Below are positions 25,379-33,523 of a stretch of 64,000 bases of DNA, piece after piece. A program made the position numbers and the translations under genes. A model generated the notes under the pieces. That model was not told where the DNA came from, searched no databases, and was given only the letters and a program-made list of their open reading frames with translations. The stretch is from Pyrinomonadaceae bacterium MAG19_C2-C3 (GTDB taxonomy: Bacteria; Acidobacteriota; Blastocatellia; Pyrinomonadales; Pyrinomonadaceae): NCBI GenBank assembly GCA_024330265.1, contig JANDLT010000005.1, positions 60,251 to 124,250 of the forward strand, given 5' to 3'. Positions within the stretch are counted from its first letter, which is position 1. Every line of letters begins with the position of its first letter.

Positions 25379-27469
25379 TCATAGCTTTTTTATTTCTCTA
25401 TGTACTCTTTCCGCTGTTCGATAGGTCGAATTTGATGTATGTTTGATAGAAGATCGCCGCAGAAACGCCAATTCATCATCGTGTAATTGCACGGCTCGAT
25501 GTGTTACGCAGTACATCAAAACGTCTTTTAATTCGTCAATCGTAATTTTTCCGTCATCAATGTTACCTGTTAACAGCAACATCGAAAACTTCTCTTTACG
25601 TCTTCCGTCTTCATCAACATCGGGTCGGTGTTCGGCTTCCAGTAGATAGTAATACCGCGATCCGTTATTCAACTTGGCGATGAGTGCTTGCCGTCGTTGT
25701 TGTGTAGTTTCAGCGTCTATGAAAGACCAATTGGAAAATTTATCCGAATTGTTTTTGTAGGGACGAAGCGGAAACACAGACCTGCCGTCAGAAGGTACAT
25801 CCGCACCATCCGGTACAATCTGAATAAACGACCACTCGACGGATGAAGAATGTCCCAATTCACCAAGCATTTCGGTGAACTCGTCAAAGTCGGCGGGAAG
25901 GGCGAAATTTCGGCGGAGCGATTCACTTTCGTTCGGATTACTCTCGCTTATTATTTCATCCCGCCGATTCCTGTCCTTGCCTTCAACTTCTTCGACCTCA
26001 TCACCCATCGTCGCATTTAACTCTGGCAAAGTAATGGCAAACGGAGCAGTTGTAACATCCTTATAGCTTCCCTCCCCCGTCGAATAAGACTCCGGTTCAT
26101 CCATCCGGTAAGGGCGCGTCTTGTTCTGTGCTGCGCGATGCGTGGTGCGATTCTGCGGTAATTTCTTGACTTCTTTGTTCCGCAAATCAGGAAAGCGAGT
26201 GGTAGCGTTTATAATCTCGTACTCTGGGTAGTCTAGCGAAGGCTCATTATCATTGGTAATACCGCCTTGCGGTTCATCGAACTGGATGCGGTCAGCATCT
26301 CTAGCAATGCTTTTGTATGCTTCAAGCTTGGTGAAGTATTCTTCCGGCGTTTCGGGGTTGACTTGGGAACGCCCATCGTTGTCACGGTCAAACCATAGCT
26401 CCGAGAATGGAAATGCTGCATCGCAAGTTAGCAACTCATAAACTAAAAACTGTCGCTCTCGTTCTGGCTCTCGAAAGTCGAACTGAATTTCTTTGCCCAA
26501 AGCTGTCCAGATCGTTGATTGAGTGAACGGCGGATAGGCTTCGACACTGGAACTTTGTCCATTGTCGGAACGGTTTTTTAATATGCTGTCATAAATACCG
26601 CGCGTCTGTGCATAAGCGAAATCATCAAATCGAATGCGGGCAATATTCGCGGCATCCACGTCTTTCATTCGGGGACGAAGTTGAATAACCGCTTTACCTG
26701 TCTCGTTATTGATATACGTCACATCATGGGCGGGATTAAACAAGGTGTTATGTGTGTCATAGATTGAGTTTCCTGCCCCGCCGCTAATAATTTCGCGCGC
26801 TAAGGCAGTTGAACTCGAATAGTAAAATCGAAGAATCTCTGCACACGGAATGATGACAGGGCGATTTATAGTGATGAGGGTTCCGTTTTTATCATGAAGC
26901 GCAACATCACACTTAAAGCGCAAAACTTTAGCGCGACTAAAACCCGTTGCATTGCTTAAACTGCCACCTACTCGAAGCGAATACTGTGCATCGGGAATAA
27001 AGTAATCACGGTATTCAGCAAAGCCGTTACGGATAGCTACAGTGCGACCGATATAATTATTTGGTTCGTACTTGCCTTTAAGTGGTTCTCTCTTTGGATT
27101 GAAACTGCAAGAGATGGCAAGTGTCGCTTGTGCTTTAATATGAGAAGGCGTGTGAATGGTTGCGCTAGCGTATCGGGGTCTGCCCTGCGGCAAGTTATAA
27201 AGCAATCCGTTACGCCAAAATGTTCCGATGCGAAGGATGGGCAAGTAGCCTATACCAACTTCAATCGCAACGCTCTGTGAATAGTTATACGACTTGGGAT
27301 TATCAATGTCGGCTATTGGTGTTTGAGAATCAAGTAGAGGTGCAAGTAGAACTTCAATCGTCGGTTCTGTCGGGACGCTCGGATTAAACCGGACATCTCC
27401 AAACCATATAAGTCGCCAAATTCGATTGTCTTTGGGAAAGCGGTGGTGAGGTGGCAGTTTTCGCGCCAT
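25379..27469 (-). CDS. Large protein with TnsE-like features
   Basis: About 696 residues from ATG 27,469 (TTG at 27,487 also in frame). The start lies among the right-end GCGA sites, so the gene is part of the transposon. Features that recall Tn7 TnsE: N-terminal IWRLIWFGDVRFNPS, central IPCAEILRFYYSSSTALARE, and a C-terminal domain with FDEFTEMLGELGH, GSRYYYLLEAEH and KFSMLLLTG. An acidic, low-complexity linker of about 150 residues joins the halves, as in TnsE. TnsE directs Tn7 to replicating conjugal plasmids. It is longer than Tn7 TnsE (538), and the match is from memory, so the call is tentative. It converges with the cargo operon. Confidence 0.5.
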   Translation of the reverse strand: MARKLPPHHRFPKDNRIWRLIWFGDVRFNPSVPTEPTIEVLLAPLLDSQTPIADIDNPKSYNYSQSVAIEVGIGYLPILRIGTFWRNGLLYNLPQGRPRYASATIHTPSHIKAQATLAISCSFNPKREPLKGKYEPNNYIGRTVAIRNGFAEYRDYFIPDAQYSLRVGGSLSNATGFSRAKVLRFKCDVALHDKNGTLITINRPVIIPCAEILRFYYSSSTALAREIISGGAGNSIYDTHNTLFNPAHDVTYINNETGKAVIQLRPRMKDVDAANIARIRFDDFAYAQTRGIYDSILKNRSDNGQSSSVEAYPPFTQSTIWTALGKEIQFDFREPERERQFLVYELLTCDAAFPFSELWFDRDNDGRSQVNPETPEEYFTKLEAYKSIARDADRIQFDEPQGGITNDNEPSLDYPEYEIINATTRFPDLRNKEVKKLPQNRTTHRAAQNKTRPYRMDEPESYSTGEGSYKDVTTAPFAITLPELNATMGDEVEEVEGKDRNRRDEIISESNPNESESLRRNFALPADFDEFTEMLGELGHSSSVEWSFIQIVPDGADVPSDGRSVFPLRPYKNNSDKFSNWSFIDAETTQQRRQALIAKLNNGSRYYYLLEAEHRPDVDEDGRRKEKFSMLLLTGNIDDGKITIDELKDVLMYCVTHRAVQLHDDELAFLRRSSIKHTSNSTYRTAERVHREIKKL

Positions 27470-27544
27470 ATATGAACATGGTCGCAAATACTTCTGTTAT
27501 TCGCAAGAACTTTTATTCAGTCGCTTTGTCTTTTAGGATTCACA
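27461..27544 (-). repeat. Right end of Tn7-like element: terminal repeat plus four GCGA sites
   Basis: Read inward on the minus strand from 27,544: TGTGAATCC, then GCGA cores at positions 21, 41, 60 and 81 of the end (27,524, 27,504, 27,485 and 27,464), a regular spacing of 19-21 bases. The second site, TTGCGAATAAC, matches the left-end sites best. Four dense sites resemble the Tn7 right end, but here this end is distal to tnsA. The first 11-12 bases double as the 3' end of the rlmD-type gene. Confidence 0.8.
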
Positions 27545-28861
27545 ACAGCGTCGCACGAGATGCGCGACGGTTTCGACGTGGTGAGTTTGCGGAAACATGT
27601 CGAACGCCGCGATGCGCTCCAAGCTGTATGAACCCGAAAGCAAATGTATGTCGCGTGCCAGCGTCGCCGGGTCGCATGACACATACACGATGCGCGAAGG
27701 TTGTAGACTTATCAAAGCGTTGATGATGTCCGGCTCAACTCCGGCGCGCGGCGGGTCAAGCAAAACCAATTCGACATCTTCAATCATCGCACTGTACGTC
27801 GTAGCATTGTCCGACATCCATACCGCGACATCGGCAACTTCGATGCGGGCGTTGGTGAGCGAAGCATGATGCAGATTCTGTGCGGCGTAGTGCGCGGCTG
27901 TCGGGTTGGATTCGATGCCGATGACGCGCTCGTAAAGGCGGGCGAGGGGCAGCGTGAACAGACCGACGCCGCAGTAAAGGTCAAGCGCGGTATGCGCGTT
28001 TCGCGTCGTGGCGTGACGCAAGGCTTCGTTGATTAAAGCGGGAAGCAGGGCGGGGTTGACTTGGAAAAAGCAATGCTCGTTGAAGCGATAAGTCTCCGCG
28101 CCGACGGTGCGCCCAAGTTCGCCATTGTCTATCAAGGCTTCGCCGCTTGAAGGCGGAGAATTGAAAGCTTCGGCTTCATAAACGGGTACGACGGAAACCG
28201 TTTTGCCGTCGCCGCTTGTCGCGCGCAATTCCTTCGCCTCTAAATCCCACGTCGCAGCATCGGCGCGTGCATCGCGTAATGCGTTTTCGAGTTCGGGCTG
28301 TAGAATCGGGCATTGTGTGACATCACAAATGCGATGCGAGTTACGCTCGAAGTATCCAAGCCTGTGATGTATCGCATCGAGTTGCCATTCGGCACGAAGG
28401 CGATAATTAAGCGGGTCGGGCGACGCTGTGATATGAATCTCCGGCACGATTTCAAGCCGGGCGATGCGTTGTAAGCAATCACGAATGATGCCCCTTTTCG
28501 ATTCAAGTTGAGCCGGATAAGTAAGCTGTTGGAAGTCACACCCGCCACACCTGCCGAAGTATGGACACGGCGGCGAGGCGCGCACGGCGGAAGGTTCTAA
28601 TATCTTTACGATAGACGCGAACAACGTCTTACCGCGCACAGTATCAATTCGCACACGCACCACGTCACCGGGTGCGGCTAGTTGAACAAGCATCGTGCGT
28701 CCGGCGGCGTGCGCGAGTCCTAAACCGCCGGGCAGGATGCGTTCGATGCGCGTTTCTAATTCGTCTCCGGCGCGAAGACTTTGCCCGCCGTCAGGGTATG
28801 GCGGGTGTCGCTTCGCGTTCGATGATTTCCCGTTCGGTTTTTTCATCAACGGATGAAACAT
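27533..28861 (-). CDS. rlmD: 23S rRNA (uracil-C5)-methyltransferase, RumA/RlmD family
   Basis: 442 residues. TRAM domain at the N-terminus (ETRIERILPGGLGLAH), iron-sulfur cysteines in CPYFGRCGGCDFQQL plus VTQCPIL, SAM site DLYCGVGLFTLPLA, LLDPPRAG, and the catalytic Cys in YVSCDPATLARD, ending THHVETVAHL. The last three residues (Cys-Glu-Ser) and the stop codon come from the terminal TGTGAATCCTAA of the Tn7-like element, so insertion replaced only the extreme C-terminus and probably left the enzyme active. Its start overlaps cutA by about 70 bases. This gene is the apparent attachment site. Confidence 0.9.
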   Translation of the reverse strand: MFHPLMKKPNGKSSNAKRHPPYPDGGQSLRAGDELETRIERILPGGLGLAHAAGRTMLVQLAAPGDVVRVRIDTVRGKTLFASIVKILEPSAVRASPPCPYFGRCGGCDFQQLTYPAQLESKRGIIRDCLQRIARLEIVPEIHITASPDPLNYRLRAEWQLDAIHHRLGYFERNSHRICDVTQCPILQPELENALRDARADAATWDLEAKELRATSGDGKTVSVVPVYEAEAFNSPPSSGEALIDNGELGRTVGAETYRFNEHCFFQVNPALLPALINEALRHATTRNAHTALDLYCGVGLFTLPLARLYERVIGIESNPTAAHYAAQNLHHASLTNARIEVADVAVWMSDNATTYSAMIEDVELVLLDPPRAGVEPDIINALISLQPSRIVYVSCDPATLARDIHLLSGSYSLERIAAFDMFPQTHHVETVAHLVRRCCES

Positions 28862-29180
28862 GCTTCATCATCCATGACAGATAAGCGGCGGACGAACGGA
28901 TGATTGGAAGGGCGATGATTTCCGGCGTGTCATAACTGTGCCGCCGCTTTATCGTTTCTTCAAGACGCGGAAATACGTCGAACATCGTTTTCACCAGCAA
29001 CAAAATCTCGTCGCTCTGCTCGATGCTTCCCTGCCACATATACAGCGAGTGCATCGCGGGCAGAATCTGAACGCACGCCGCGAGTCGTTCTTCAATTAAC
29101 AGGCGCGCAAGTCCTTGGGCTTCCACCTGACTTGCCGCCGTTATCATCACGACACAAGGTTGCCGCGCGCTTTGCATCAT
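28791..29180 (-). CDS. cutA: CutA1 divalent-cation tolerance protein
   Basis: 129 residues. Small trimeric cytoplasmic protein; the name comes from copper tolerance in E. coli, true role unsettled. Family signatures are VMITAASQVEAQGLARLLIEE, LAACVQILP, YMWQGSIEQSDEILLLVKT, and the C-terminal HSYDTPEIIALPI with AAYLSWM. It overlaps the preceding DUF2007 gene by four bases and the rlmD-type gene by about 70, so all three are probably one transcript. Confidence 0.93.
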   Translation of the reverse strand: MMQSARQPCVVMITAASQVEAQGLARLLIEERLAACVQILPAMHSLYMWQGSIEQSDEILLLVKTMFDVFPRLEETIKRRHSYDTPEIIALPIIRSSAAYLSWMMKHVSSVDEKTEREIIEREATPAIP

Positions 29181-29554
29181 GCACCCTGTTCCGGCGGCGT
29201 CATTCCTCCGGTTAAAGGCGTCGCGTCCTGCCCGAAGAAAGCATCGTAGATTTCGCGCGCCCGCTCAAGGTCACGCTCGTCAATCAGGACTATCGCACCG
29301 GGCGAAGTCACGGAAAGCAAAGCGGAGAAAGCATCATCGCCGCCCGACTGCACGGCGGAGCGCAAGCCATTTTGCCGCAAAATATCGTTCACCATCTCGG
29401 CTTCCGCCGGAGAGCCGAACGTGTGGAGCGGCACGAATCGCGCATCACTTAAATCAACACGCGGGTCAACTTGAAGCGGCTTATCTTCAATGAACGCTTC
29501 TACGTCATGCTCGTAAGTATCGGGTTTGATAGCATCGGGTTTGTTTTGTGACAT
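29177..29554 (-). CDS. DUF2007 (putative signal-transducing) protein
   Basis: 125 residues from ATG 29,554, which has AAGGA upstream; the earlier in-frame ATG at 29,611 would overlap the antitoxin gene. The C-terminal half is the DUF2007 ferredoxin-like domain: FVPLHTFGSPAEAEMVNDIL, NGLRSAVQSGG, GAIVLIDERDLERAREIYD. The N-terminal 50 residues are acidic and disordered. Function unknown. ATGA overlap with cutA. Confidence 0.8.
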   Translation of the reverse strand: MSQNKPDAIKPDTYEHDVEAFIEDKPLQVDPRVDLSDARFVPLHTFGSPAEAEMVNDILRQNGLRSAVQSGGDDAFSALLSVTSPGAIVLIDERDLERAREIYDAFFGQDATPLTGGMTPPEQGA

Positions 29555-29607
29555 ATATTTCCTTGAGTGTTCCTTATAACTTCGTAACTTCAACCGCCGT
29601 TTTAGAA

Positions 29608-29928
29608 TCACGACCGCGACGTGTTCGCATCGTCGAACCCTTTTAACACGATTGCGCCTTCGGGAAAACGCGCCACCAATTCGAGGTCGCCGCCAAGCGC
29701 GTTGATTAGCTTCCGCAACGTGCCGACTGGCATATCTTCGCGCTCTGACACGGCAATCTGTTTGACATCTAACAGGTCGTCAAGTTGTTGTTGACTCGTC
29801 TGCAAAGACTCGCGCAATTCTGCGAGCCGCATTTCGCGCAAGGTCGCTTGCACCCGCGCATCAGATGCCGCGAGTCGTTCAGGCGACATCTTCTCACGCA
29901 ATAATCGAAAAGGTTTGTGACCAGCCAT
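29608..29928 (-). CDS. XRE-family antitoxin of a type II toxin-antitoxin pair
   Basis: 106 residues. Begins MAGHKPFRLLREKMSPERLA, the typical opening of HigA-like antitoxins that follow RelE/HigB-type toxins. The HTH reads LQTSQQQLDDLLDVKQIAVSERED and the end is TLRKLINALGGDLELVARFP. It neutralises the toxin encoded immediately upstream and represses the operon. Its start codon shares one base with the toxin stop. Confidence 0.88.
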   Translation of the reverse strand: MAGHKPFRLLREKMSPERLAASDARVQATLREMRLAELRESLQTSQQQLDDLLDVKQIAVSEREDMPVGTLRKLINALGGDLELVARFPEGAIVLKGFDDANTSRS

Positions 29929-30287
29929 TAAATTAAGCCTTCCTTTCTGATTGTTTCCAAATACTCGTCGTATAAATCATCGGCTTTCGGCACATAAACT
30001 TCGTACCAACGATTGTCGCCCGTCTTGTCGCCCCCGATAAGTAGAATCGCCATCCGTCGCGGGTCGAAAGCATACAATACGCGAAGTGGTCTTCCCTTAT
30101 GCTGAACGCGCAACTCACGCAGATGTCCGTGACGCGAACCATGAACAGAAGATGAGTATGGATGACCTAATGTTACGCCATTAACTTCAAGCAACGATAC
30201 ATAATCGTTAATCGAATCTTGTTCGCCTTCCGATAATAGTCTCCACCAATTCTCAAACTCATCCGTGTATTCAACTTCACAAGGCAT
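29928..30287 (-). CDS. RelE/HigB-superfamily toxin (Gp49-like)
   Basis: 119 residues from ATG 30,287 (ATG 30,320 also in frame). EVEYTDEFENWWRLLSEGEQ, VHGSRHGHLRELRVQHKGRPL, RVLYAFDPRRMAILLIGGDK and the C-terminal YVPKADDLYDEYLE fit the phage-derived Gp49-like toxin family, which cleaves mRNA on the ribosome. The toxin-first order with an XRE antitoxin is the higBA arrangement. It ends where the antitoxin begins. Confidence 0.88.
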   Translation of the reverse strand: MPCEVEYTDEFENWWRLLSEGEQDSINDYVSLLEVNGVTLGHPYSSSVHGSRHGHLRELRVQHKGRPLRVLYAFDPRRMAILLIGGDKTGDNRWYEVYVPKADDLYDEYLETIRKEGLI

Positions 30288-30325
30288 AATGATTTCACAC
30301 GAACGCCATTCAAGGTTCAAGCAAC

Positions 30326-31267
30326 CTACAACGCCGCTTTCGCCTTCGGTTCAAACGGCACGGCTTCAAAGTGCGTCATCTGTTTGAACTCTTGAAAGCG
30401 CGCGTTGATTTCTTCGTGTGTAAGACGTGCGACACGTTCCGTGCCGAACTCCTCGACGTTGAAGGAAGCCATCACCGCCCCGTAAATCATCGCGCGGCGT
30501 ATCGTCGCGTCGTCCGCGTTTTCGTGGTTGGCGAGATAGCCCATGAAGCCGCCCGCGAACGAATCGCCCGCCCCCGTCGGGTCGAATACGGATTCGAGCG
30601 GGTACGCCGGAATCGTGAAATAACCCGCTTCGGTAAAGAGTGCCGCCCCGTATTCGCCGCGTTTGATGACGAGGGTTTTAGGTCCCATCGCGCGAATTAA
30701 GCGCGCGGCTTTATGCAAGTTCGGTTCGCCCGATAACTGGCGCACTTCGGCATCGTTGATAATCATTATGTCCACGTCTTTAATAGTTTCAATCAAAGAA
30801 TCACGCGCAATGTCAATCCACAAATTCATCGTGTCGAGTGCGACGAGTTTTTTACCCGTGATGCTCATGTTCACTTCGCGCTGCAAATCCGGTTGGATAT
30901 TGCCCAAGAAAACGAACGGCGTGCGTTTGGCTTCGCTTGATAATTTCGGCTTGAAGTCGGCGAAGACGTTGAGTTGTGTATCAAGCGTGTGCGCGGTATT
31001 CAAATCGAAATCGTAACTCCCACGCCAGAAGAAAGTTTTGCCCGATTCAATTCGTTCAAGGTCTTCGGTATTGATGTTGCGTCGGGCAAAGACTTTCATT
31101 TCCGTTGCACCAAAATCGCTGCCGACGACGCCGACGACGCGCACGGGAGCGAAGAAACTCGCGGCTAAGGAGAAGTGCGTTGCCGAACCGCCGAGCATTT
31201 TTTCGCGTTCGCCAAAAGGGGTTTGCACGGCGTCAAACGCTACTGAACCGACGACTAATAATGACAC
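30326..31267 (-). CDS. PfkB-family sugar or nucleoside kinase
   Basis: 313 residues. GSVAFDAVQTPFGEREKMLGG and ATHFSLAASFFAPVRVVGVVG at the N-terminus, FLGNIQPDLQ in the middle, and the catalytic FDPTGAGDSFAGGFMGYLA near residue 250. The family phosphorylates ribose, fructose, adenosine or related substrates; this form, with DTMNLWIDIARDSL and IMIINDAEVRQLSG, resembles adenosine-kinase-like members, but the substrate cannot be set from sequence. It starts by a gap from the repeat region and lies upstream of the toxin-antitoxin pair on the same strand. Confidence 0.87.
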   Translation of the reverse strand: MSLLVVGSVAFDAVQTPFGEREKMLGGSATHFSLAASFFAPVRVVGVVGSDFGATEMKVFARRNINTEDLERIESGKTFFWRGSYDFDLNTAHTLDTQLNVFADFKPKLSSEAKRTPFVFLGNIQPDLQREVNMSITGKKLVALDTMNLWIDIARDSLIETIKDVDIMIINDAEVRQLSGEPNLHKAARLIRAMGPKTLVIKRGEYGAALFTEAGYFTIPAYPLESVFDPTGAGDSFAGGFMGYLANHENADDATIRRAMIYGAVMASFNVEEFGTERVARLTHEEINARFQEFKQMTHFEAVPFEPKAKAAL

Positions 31268-31371
31268 GTTATGGTTGACTCCCGATGTGAAATAGTGAAG
31301 TAAAGAAAACTGAAATTTAGAAATGTGGAATGTAGAAAAGCATCAGGCGAGACAAACATTAGCCGGAAAAG

Positions 31372-31845
31372 TCACGGCTTTTTAATCGTCGCTTTAACTT
31401 CCCCTTCAATCTCGCGCAACTCGGTTTCGGCGCGCTCCTTGAAATCGCTCGCCGGATATTCCTTAACGAGTTGCGTCAGGTATGTGCGTCCTTGTTCGCG
31501 CAACTTTTCCGGCGGCAACTTCGCGGCTTGCCTGCCTTGACTGCGCGAGAGGCGCAGACTGCTCGAACCGGCGATGTAAAGCACTTCGTCCAACTGCGAG
31601 AACATAGGATTCTCGGCAAGCACCGCCTCGCAACGGTCGAGCGCGCCGAAGTATGCTTTGCGTTCTTTGAAGTAGAAGCGCGCGGCTCTCAAATCAACCA
31701 GCGACTTGGCTTCGAGTTCCGGGTCACGCACGATACTGATGTCGTTCGTGCGCCCGACGCCTTGCGCGTGCGCGGTTGAAGTGAAAGCGATGGCGGCGAG
31801 TAAGAAGGTGAAAGCGAAGGCTGTCTTGTGAAATAAGTTTTGCAT
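31372..31845 (-). CDS. Secreted BamD/YfiO-like TPR protein
   Basis: 157 residues. Signal peptide (FAFTFLLAAIAFTSTAHA) without a lipobox cysteine, then helical repeats ARFYFKERKAYFGALDRCEAVL and REQGRTYLTQLVKEYPASDFKERAETEL that match the tetratricopeptide pattern of outer-membrane assembly lipoproteins. It is shorter than BamD and lacks the lipid anchor, so it is probably a periplasmic TPR relative rather than BamD itself. Confidence 0.65.
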   Translation of the reverse strand: MQNLFHKTAFAFTFLLAAIAFTSTAHAQGVGRTNDISIVRDPELEAKSLVDLRAARFYFKERKAYFGALDRCEAVLAENPMFSQLDEVLYIAGSSSLRLSRSQGRQAAKLPPEKLREQGRTYLTQLVKEYPASDFKERAETELREIEGEVKATIKKP

Positions 31846-31904
31846 AGTGATTCCTTAAAAATGTGTCGCGTGTTCGATGCGCGGCTGATGCATGGAAGAT
31901 GTTT

Positions 31905-31992
31905 TAACCGCAAAGACGCAGAGAAGGCAAAGTTAAGCCGCAGAGTTTTCATTCTTTGCGTAAGCTCTGCGCCCTTTGCGCCTCTGCGGTTA
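31905..31992. repeat. CCGCAGAGACGCAGAG-family palindrome
   Basis: Left arm TAACCGCAAAGACGCAGAG and right arm CTTTGCGCCTCTGCGGTTA form an imperfect 88-base palindrome between two minus-strand genes. A closely related copy is at 37,168-37,262 and a diverged core is at 25.26-25.35 kb. Confidence 0.85.
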
Positions 31993-31999
31993 GACAATC

Positions 32000-32875
32000 T
32001 TACCGCTTCGCATACTTCCCGATTATCGCGTCTAGCTTTTGCGCCGTTTCTTTGTTCCACAATTCGGGCGCGGTAAAAATCGCGTTCTTGAGTTCGTCCG
32101 CGTAAGGCGTTTTCAAATCACCTTCGACGATTAAGCGCACCGCTTCCTTCATCACAAGTTGTGCGTTGCGAACATTCTGATTTAAGACCTCAATCACCGA
32201 ATGCGCCGATACCGCATCGTGTTCTTCATGCCAGCAATCATAGTCGGTCACTAAAGCCAGCGTCGCATAACTCATCTCGGCTTCACGCGCAAGTTTCGCT
32301 TCCTGCAAGTTGGTCATGCCGATGATGTCCATGCCCCACGCGCGATACACATTCGATTCCGCCTTCGTAGAAAACGCGGGACCTTCCATACACAGATAAG
32401 TTCCGCCGCGATGAATATTGACACCGACTTTCTTGCACGCCGCTTCCAACACATCGCCCAACTGTTCACAAACGGGGCGGGCGAAGGTGACATGCGCGAC
32501 GATGCCTTCACCGAAGAAAGTTGATTCATGTGCGCGTGCGCGTGTGCGGTCAAAGAATTGGTCGGGAATCACCATATCAAGCGGTGCGTACTGCTCTTGC
32601 AATGAACCGACCGCCGATGCCGATAAGATATGCTCGACGCCGAGCAGTTTCATCCCGTAGATGTTCGCCCGAAACGGTAACTCGGAAGGCGTCAAACGAT
32701 GCCCGCGCGCATGTCTGGGAAGAAACGCGACGCGCTCGCCTTCCAGTGTTCCGACTAGAAAAGCGTCCGAAGGTTTGCCGAACGGCGTCTCGACATTTAC
32801 TTCTTCGATGTCAAACAGTTCCGGCATCTGGTACAAGCCACTGCCGCCGATGATTCCGATTCTGATTTTGTCCAT
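32000..32875 (-). CDS. mtnP: 5'-Methylthioadenosine phosphorylase
   Basis: 291 residues. Cleaves methylthioadenosine to adenine and methylthioribose phosphate in methionine salvage. RIGIIGGSGLYQMPELF, the phosphate-binding FLPRHARGHRLTPSELPFRA, and the substrate motif YLCMEGPAFSTKAESNVYR with DIIGMTNLQEAKLAREAEM are typical of MTAP; the VTDYDCW stretch supports it over purine nucleoside phosphorylase. It ends only a few bases from the palindrome at 31.9 kb. Confidence 0.93.
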   Translation of the reverse strand: MDKIRIGIIGGSGLYQMPELFDIEEVNVETPFGKPSDAFLVGTLEGERVAFLPRHARGHRLTPSELPFRANIYGMKLLGVEHILSASAVGSLQEQYAPLDMVIPDQFFDRTRARAHESTFFGEGIVAHVTFARPVCEQLGDVLEAACKKVGVNIHRGGTYLCMEGPAFSTKAESNVYRAWGMDIIGMTNLQEAKLAREAEMSYATLALVTDYDCWHEEHDAVSAHSVIEVLNQNVRNAQLVMKEAVRLIVEGDLKTPYADELKNAIFTAPELWNKETAQKLDAIIGKYAKR

Positions 32876-32914
32876 TTAAGTTTTCAGTTCCCCAAATCGT
32901 TTCCGTGCTTCGTC

Positions 32915-33301
32915 TCACCAAGCGCAAATCACAGGGTAGGCTTTGAACGCATCGTCTTTGCTGACAATCGTCATGCCTTCAACCATCGCCTGCGCGATAA
33001 GCAAACGGTCGAACGGGTCGCGGTGATGTAGTTCGAGGTTTGCCACGATTGCCGTATGTTCGACGGTGATGTTGAGCAACTCAAAGCCATTGACGGCGAT
33101 TTGTCCTGACATGAAAATCTCGTAAGGCTCGCTCAAAACGATTTTGCCGAGACTATGCTTGATTGCTATTTCCCACGCGCTGGCGACGCTGACGAACTTT
33201 TCGTTGGCGGCATCTTCGATTGCCTCACGCGCCGTTTTGCTTAATCGGGTATCTCCGGCAACGAACCACATAAAGGAGTGCGTATCAAGCAGCAACTTCA
33301 T
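32915..33301 (-). CDS. PIN-domain toxin (VapC-like, Sll0205 type)
   Basis: 128 residues. MKLLLDTHSFMWFVAGD carries the first acidic residue; SVASAWEIAIKHSLGKI the second; HHRDPFDRLLIAQAMVEGMTIVSKDDAF the last two. This is the PIN endoribonuclease fold of the YhaV/Sll0205 subgroup. Its start overlaps the antitoxin stop by four bases. Confidence 0.92.
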   Translation of the reverse strand: MKLLLDTHSFMWFVAGDTRLSKTAREAIEDAANEKFVSVASAWEIAIKHSLGKIVLSEPYEIFMSGQIAVNGFELLNITVEHTAIVANLELHHRDPFDRLLIAQAMVEGMTIVSKDDAFKAYPVICAW

Positions 33302-33516
33302 TTCGTGTAAGGCTCAAAGTCTTCAAGCGGCGCATCGAAATCGTCAGCGAAGGTGACGATTCCTTTCGCGCTGCCAAACTGGGGTTTCGGTTGACTCACA
33401 GGCGTAAGCCTCACCGCCGTTTGACCGTCTTTCGTGATAACAACTTCTTCACCCATCAAGGCTGCTTCGATTAACACCGAAAGATTCTCGCGCGCTTCAT
33501 CAAGATTTACATGCTG
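33298..33516 (-). CDS. Phd/YefM-type antitoxin
   Basis: 72 residues from ATG 33,516, chosen because GGGGAAG lies just upstream and because the longer reading starts inside the MBL gene. MQHVNLDEARENLSVLIEAA and GEEVVITKDGQTAVRLTPV are the Phd/YefM fold; the acidic tail wraps the PIN toxin. ATGA-type overlap with the toxin gene. Confidence 0.9.
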   Translation of the reverse strand, partial: QHVNLDEARENLSVLIEAALMGEEVVITKDGQTAVRLTPVSQPKPQFGSAKGIVTFADDFDAPLEDFEPYTK

Positions 33517-33523
33517 CATAACT

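Larger units (their letters stand above)
6096..27544. mobile_element. Tn7-like transposon, about 21.4 kb, with delimited ends
   Basis: Both termini start TGTGAAT reading inward: TGTGAATTTTAGAAG at 6,096 and, on the minus strand, TGTGAATCCTAAAAG from 27,544. Over the first 30 bases the ends match in 21 positions in register, including a GCGA core at positions 21-24 of both. Further GCGA sites follow at each end. Inside are tnsA, tnsB, tnsC, tniQ and a TnsE-like gene plus cargo. The 5-base flanks are AATGC on the left and ACAGC on the right, which agree at only three of five positions, so a clean target duplication is not seen; the insertion may be old or one flank altered. Core genes and end architecture together make the call firm; exact ends rest on sequence pattern only. 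Confidence 0.85.

Noticed and set aside
6096..27544. CRISPR-associated transposon (CAST)
   Set aside because: No Cas gene and no direct-repeat/spacer array was seen inside the element; the repeat arrays have short spacing and look like end sites.
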